Of a stretch of 8,874 bases of DNA, positions 6,079 to 8,874 are shown piece by piece. The DNA comes from WS-11 sp964405235 (lineage in GTDB: Bacteria > Eisenbacteria > RBG-16-71-46). The position numbers and the translations under genes were made by a program. The notes beneath the pieces are model-generated. The model was not told where the DNA came from. It searched no databases and saw only the letters and a program-made list of their open reading frames with translations. The stretch lies in NCBI GenBank assembly GCA_964405235.1, contig CAYONG010000112.1, positions 1 through 8,874 of the forward strand, in the 5' to 3' direction. Positions within the stretch are counted from its first letter, which is position 1. Every line of letters begins with the position of its first letter.

Positions 6079-6820
6079 GTGGCTTCGCCTGATTCGGCAA
6101 TGCTCGGCTGCGGTTCGGGGGGTCGCCCTCCGTCGCGGGGACCCCGCTTCGCGGCCCCGCTCGTCGGGCGCCCCCCAAACCTCCGCCTCGGATCGTTGGC
6201 CGAATCAGGCGAAGCCACTTCGCACCGCGTCATCGGCGGCCCGGCGCCGGGTCGCCATCCTGCTGCTCGCGGTCACCACCAGCGGCTTCGCAGGATGCCT
6301 GTGGGAGCCCAAGATCGAGGACCAGTGGACGCGCGTCGATCTCGAGAGCGCGAGCGTGGTTCCGCTGCAGGCCGTGACGACCGGCAGCTCGATCTCGCTG
6401 AGCGGGCGGGCGAACGTCACCTACCGCGCGATCCTGACCGGCGTCGTGGTGGCCGAGTTACGCGCGAGCAGTGCCGGGTCGGCGGCGGCCATGGTGGTCC
6501 ATCCCGACGCCGAGCGCGTGCCGATGGCGACCGCAATCGACCAGATCCTTCAGAGCTCGGTATCGCTCGGGCGGGACACGCGGCTCGTGACCGGCTGGGA
6601 CCATCTCATCCAGCCGTTCGACTTCTCGTTTTCGGGGACGGTCCCGGCGGCGCTCGATTCCACCGGCGCGCCGATCGGACTCTTCCTCATCTGTTATCTC
6701 GGATCGGCAATCGAGATCAGGCTGCCCAGCGGCGCTGACTCGCTGGCCGTCACACCGCTCAACTCATCGCAGTACCAGGTGCTTCCGGTCGGCATGGCGC
6801 TCACGGTGACGGGGCCATAG
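6068..6820 (+). CDS. Lipoprotein of unknown function with a palindromic-element insertion before its signal peptide
   Basis: The protein has 250 residues from TTG 6068, overlapping the NHL gene by 11 nt, with a well-placed GGGGAGG upstream. Residues 4-51 are encoded by the 144-bp palindrome and are low-complexity, Arg/Ser/Pro-rich. The lipoprotein signal only begins afterwards: AARRRVAILLLAVTTSGFAGC, with lipidation expected at Cys77 (Phe at -3 is unusual). Without the element the protein would start MSARTASSAARRR and the lipid Cys would be residue 29, an ordinary length. The mature part (VPLQAVTTGSSISLSGRANV, TYRAILTGVVVAELRAS, PFDFSFSGTVPAALDSTG, QYQVLPVGMALTVTG) looks beta-rich and has no family I recognise. 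Whether the long N-terminal extension still allows export is open; a rare internal start (CTG or ATC) downstream of the element cannot be excluded. Confidence 0.7.
   Translation: MSAKWLRLIRQCSAAVRGVALRRGDPASRPRSSGAPQTSASDRWPNQAKPLRTASSAARRRVAILLLAVTTSGFAGCLWEPKIEDQWTRVDLESASVVPLQAVTTGSSISLSGRANVTYRAILTGVVVAELRASSAGSAAAMVVHPDAERVPMATAIDQILQSSVSLGRDTRLVTGWDHLIQPFDFSFSGTVPAALDSTGAPIGLFLICYLGSAIEIRLPSGADSLAVTPLNSSQYQVLPVGMALTVTGP
6077..6220 (+). repeat. 144-bp near-perfect palindromic element (MITE/RPE-like) inserted in frame
   Basis: Terminal arms 6077-6098 and 6199-6220 are exact reverse complements over 22 bp, starting AAGTGGCTTCGCC and ending GGCGAAGCCACTT. Allowing one mismatch they extend to 6074 and 6223. 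Inside, further stems nest around the same centre (~6148): 6112-6122 with 6171-6181 (one mismatch), 6124-6128 with 6166-6170, 6135-6140 with 6155-6160, and 6144-6147 with 6151-6154 closing a TTC loop. The length is 48 codons, the element begins on a codon boundary of the lipoprotein gene, and that frame has no stop. It encodes no transposase. No convincing target-site duplication is visible. It resembles a non-autonomous dispersed repeat such as a MITE, REP-type element or Rickettsia palindromic element. Copy number elsewhere in the genome is unknown. Confidence 0.85.
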
Positions 6821-6828
6821 CCCTTCTG

Positions 6829-7584
6829 ATGACCCGCGGCCGCCCGAACGGAATCGGCGCCCCTCTATTCGGCGTCACTGCCCTCGTGGCGGCGCTTGCC
6901 CTGGCCACACCCTCCCGGGCCTCTGCCGGAATGGACGATCGCGCCCCCGGGGCGGACGCCTACGCCGCCGCGAGCATGGATCAGGAGAATCGGGGGCACG
7001 GCGGCGACCCCGCCGGGGCCTGCTTTTCTATCGGGCTTCTCGCCGGAACCACTCAATTCGATGCGGGATTGGCCGATTACCAGTGGGACACGACCCCGCG
7101 GCTGGGGTGGGGACTCAGGGCGCTGGCCGGCCGCGGGCGCTTCGCGACCGGGATCAGGGTTTGGAGGGCATCGTCGACCCAGGCGATCGGTGACCTGGGC
7201 ACGGCGCCGGAAGTTCACGCGACCAGCTGGGAGATTGTCGGTGAAGGCCGAGTGACCGAATTGCTGGGGACCCGGCTGCTGGTGACCGGCGGCGCCGGTC
7301 GTCTGCGCCTCGGCTACGACCCCGACCGGATCACGATCCAGCCGCCGGGACCGGTGAGCCCGATCGTGGTGGATCTCGCGCCGGTGGGCGCGTGGATCGG
7401 CGGTGGCGGTCTCGCGCTCCGGCGCGCGGTCGCATCGGATTGGACGGTGGGTATCGGCGTGGACGCCCGGGTGTTCGCGATCGACACGGCGCACCGCGCC
7501 GGGGGCGCGATCGTGGTCGCAAGGGAATCGTTCGGCGATTGGAACGCACGATTCGAGCTGGCCTGGCTGGTCGGGCGGCGATGA
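6829..7584 (+). CDS. Outer-membrane beta-barrel protein, unknown role
   Basis: The protein has 251 residues. The ATG at 6829 is 8 nt after the preceding TAG and directly precedes a signal peptide (PLFGVTALVAALALA, cleavage likely after ASA, residue 33). No strong ribosome-binding site is visible, so translation may be coupled to the upstream gene. After a short polar stretch (about 34-60) the protein alternates in strands and glycine turns: ACFSIGLLAGTTQFDAGL, LGWGLRALAGRGRFATGIRV, ATSWEIVGEGRVTELLG, RLLVTGGAGRLRLGYD, APVGAWIGGGGLALRRAV and WTVGIGVDARVFAI, ending WNARFELAWLVGRR. This fits an 8-10 strand barrel of the broad outer-membrane-beta-barrel superfamily. It lacks a terminal aromatic residue. 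The function is not recognisable. Confidence 0.8.
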   Translation: MTRGRPNGIGAPLFGVTALVAALALATPSRASAGMDDRAPGADAYAAASMDQENRGHGGDPAGACFSIGLLAGTTQFDAGLADYQWDTTPRLGWGLRALAGRGRFATGIRVWRASSTQAIGDLGTAPEVHATSWEIVGEGRVTELLGTRLLVTGGAGRLRLGYDPDRITIQPPGPVSPIVVDLAPVGAWIGGGGLALRRAVASDWTVGIGVDARVFAIDTAHRAGGAIVVARESFGDWNARFELAWLVGRR

Positions 7585-7598
7585 AGGGGGACGACGCG

Positions 7599-8519
7599 AT
7601 GAACCGCACCTACGGGAAGTCCAGTCGCCTGCGCCGGTGGTGCGTGGGGCTGTTGCCGGCTGCGACCGCCATGGTCATAGTCGGGGTCCTCCTCGTACCG
7701 GGCGCCATCGCCCAGTCGCTACCCGAACCGTCCGAACCGGCTCCGGCGCCCTCGATGCCGCCTGCGACACTGGCCGCGGACCCGAACCCCCATCCAGTGA
7801 TCGGCGCGCGCAAGGTGCAACTCATCGGCGAGGGGCGAAACGTCGTCCGTTCAGGGCCCGGCGACCGGTTCTCGCTCGCTGGAGCCTACGACAAGGGCGC
7901 CATCTTCCCGGTCATCGCCAAGAGCGGCGACTGGTACAACATCCGCCTCTCCGCCACCGAGACCGCCTGGATCCACTCGGCGCTGTGCAAGGAATTCGAT
8001 GACATGGCGGATCTTGAATTCCGGCCCAACCCCAAGCTCTACACCCGCACCGGCGCTTATGTCCTGAGCGGGTACGCCGGCGGATACGCCTTCGACCGCA
8101 AGTCCAACTCGCTCGTACTCGGTGGCCGGCTCGGCTACTACGTATTCGACCGGCTCCAGGCCGAGGCGGGACTCGCCTGGACGCACATCAGCCGGCCGCG
8201 GGAAATCGTCGAGTCGCTGTTCGGCCTCACGCTCGAGGCCGAGAAGTTCCACATGCTGTTCTACAGCCTGAACATGACCTGGGAAGTGCTGCCCGGACGC
8301 CAGATGGTGCCGTTCGTCACCGTCGGCGTCGGCTCCTCGATCATGCAGGGCGAGACCGAACCCAGCTTCAACTTCGGCGCGGGGACGATGCTCTTCCTCT
8401 CGAAGCGCATGGCCACCCGTTGGGAGGTGCGCGACTACCGGTTCGGTACCGGGAACGGCACCTCGCGGGTGTCCAACGACAACATCGAGTTCACGCTCGG
8501 TACCGCCTACCTCTTCTAG
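7599..8519 (+). CDS. SH3-domain protein with C-terminal outer-membrane beta-barrel
   Basis: The protein has 306 residues from ATG 7599, chosen because AAGGGGG (7584-7590) lies 8 nt before it. An in-frame ATG at 7581 overlaps the previous stop and would add six residues. The signal peptide is long (basic start, then AATAMVIVGVLLVPGAIA, cleavage near residue 38). A Pro/Ala/Glu-rich linker (about 40-68) leads to a bacterial SH3 domain at 72-133: VQLIGEGRNVVRSGPGDRF, GAIFPVIAKSGDWYNIRL and ETAWIHSALC. Residues ~145-306 form a barrel: AYVLSGYAGGYAFD, SLVLGGRLGYYVFDRLQAEA, VPFVTVGVGSSIMQ, FNFGAGTMLFLSKRMATRWE, ending IEFTLGTAYLF with terminal Phe. SH3_3-type domains often bind peptidoglycan, so the protein may tether outer membrane to cell wall. 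The barrel resembles the OMP_myx_plus type seen in delta-proteobacteria and relatives, from memory. Confidence 0.88.
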   Translation: MNRTYGKSSRLRRWCVGLLPAATAMVIVGVLLVPGAIAQSLPEPSEPAPAPSMPPATLAADPNPHPVIGARKVQLIGEGRNVVRSGPGDRFSLAGAYDKGAIFPVIAKSGDWYNIRLSATETAWIHSALCKEFDDMADLEFRPNPKLYTRTGAYVLSGYAGGYAFDRKSNSLVLGGRLGYYVFDRLQAEAGLAWTHISRPREIVESLFGLTLEAEKFHMLFYSLNMTWEVLPGRQMVPFVTVGVGSSIMQGETEPSFNFGAGTMLFLSKRMATRWEVRDYRFGTGNGTSRVSNDNIEFTLGTAYLF

Positions 8520-8529
8520 CGAGGCGTCT

Positions 8530-8874
8530 ATGAACGACATCATCCGACGGATGGATCGCGGCGTCGCGATCGCGGCGGAAACCCTGCGCCCGATTGCGGC
8601 GGAAGCGATGAGGGCGGCCGCATCGGGGCTCCTGATGTTGACGCTGCTTGCGGCTCCGGCACAAGCGCGCGATCGCATCCCGGTCCACGCGCGGGCGGGC
8701 CTCGATCTCGCCGGGGCGGCCGCGGCGGCCTGGTCGCCCGACGCGTTCCTGGTCTACATCGAGAACGACGAGCCGCTCGACTCGCACGGCGCGGCGCCGC
8801 GCTGGGGCTACCTCTACTACTCCCCCGCCCTCAAGAAGGCGCGGGTGTACTCGGTGCGCGACGGGAAGATCCTG
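8530..8874 (+). CDS. Exported protein of unknown function, N-terminal part (runs off window)
   Basis: ATG 8530 opens a frame that stays open for 115 codons to the window edge; GAGG (8521-8524) lies 5 nt upstream and the previous stop is 10 nt away. The N-terminus MNDIIRRMDRGV is followed by a segment ending in a hydrophobic signal core (AASGLLMLTLLAAPAQA), cleavage likely after AQA near residue 46. An unusually long n-region could mean the true start is the internal ATG at 8551 or 8608. The mature start reads AGLDLAGAAAAAWSPDAFLV, then YIENDEPLD, RWGYLYYSPALKKARVYSVR and DGKIL. This WSPDA...VYIEND...RWGYLYYS..L..AR.YSVRDGKI pattern reminds me of secreted PepSY-like hypothetical proteins from uncultured FCB-group genomes, but I cannot name a family with confidence. 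Confidence 0.75.
   Translation, partial: MNDIIRRMDRGVAIAAETLRPIAAEAMRAAASGLLMLTLLAAPAQARDRIPVHARAGLDLAGAAAAAWSPDAFLVYIENDEPLDSHGAAPRWGYLYYSPALKKARVYSVRDGKIL

Noticed and set aside
6077..6220. Palindrome as a rho-independent terminator
   Set aside because: No T-tract follows the right arm (CGCACCGCG), the structure is far longer than a terminator stem, and it lies inside a coding frame.
6071..6226. Target-site duplication around the palindrome
   Set aside because: Flanks TCCGCT and CGCACC share no convincing direct repeat; only a one-mismatch extension of the inverted repeat is seen.
6079..6738. Frame-1 open frame of 219 codons across the palindrome and lipoprotein gene
   Set aside because: It lacks a signal peptide or domain and is Arg/Gly-rich. 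The frame-2 reading has a lipobox and a good ribosome-binding site.

Overview
The window is GC-rich (about two thirds G+C by eye) and densely coded. All nine protein genes I support lie on the + strand. Gaps are 8-36 nt and there are overlaps of 4, 16 and 11 nt, so the whole window could be one operon or two. Nearly every product carries a signal peptide or lipobox, so this is a cell-envelope locus of a Gram-negative (diderm) bacterium. The NHL protein ends in a FlgD-like / type-A-sorting-like tail (SSPNP...G.N...WDG.D..G..V..G.YFYRL). That tail, the many beta-barrels and the base composition suggest an uncultured FCB-group lineage such as Eisenbacteria. This assignment is inference.

Region 1 (2-4397) is a redox/outer-membrane block. 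It holds the C-terminus of a beta-barrel protein, then a 657-aa secreted or lipidated protein with TolB-like propeller repeats and two CXXCH haem c motifs (HzsA-middle-domain-like). Next come a TlpA/ResA-type thioredoxin (WCAPC), a DUF4266-type small lipoprotein ending GGGCACN, and a DUF3570-type outer-membrane barrel. The last three overlap or abut as a translationally coupled set. A propeller cytochrome, thiol-redox protein, CxC lipoprotein and barrel together suggest an envelope electron-transfer or metal/thiol-handling module. The flavinylating ApbE protein that I recall as a common partner of DUF4266/DUF3570 is not in this window.

Region 2 (4429-8519) holds a secreted NHL-repeat propeller with a FlgD-like tail, a lipoprotein of unknown function, a plain beta-barrel protein, and an SH3-domain plus barrel protein. 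Region 3 (8530-8874) is the start of a secreted protein cut by the window edge.

The most unusual signal is a 144-bp, almost fully palindromic element at 6077-6220 with perfect 22-bp terminal inverted repeats. It sits exactly on codon boundaries, nine bases into the lipoprotein gene. It is 48 codons long and stop-free in that frame, so it appears as an in-frame insertion between the start codon and the signal peptide. This is similar in style to the Rickettsia palindromic elements. No RNA genes, CRISPR arrays or transposase genes were seen, and no stretch over 300 bases lacks a gene.
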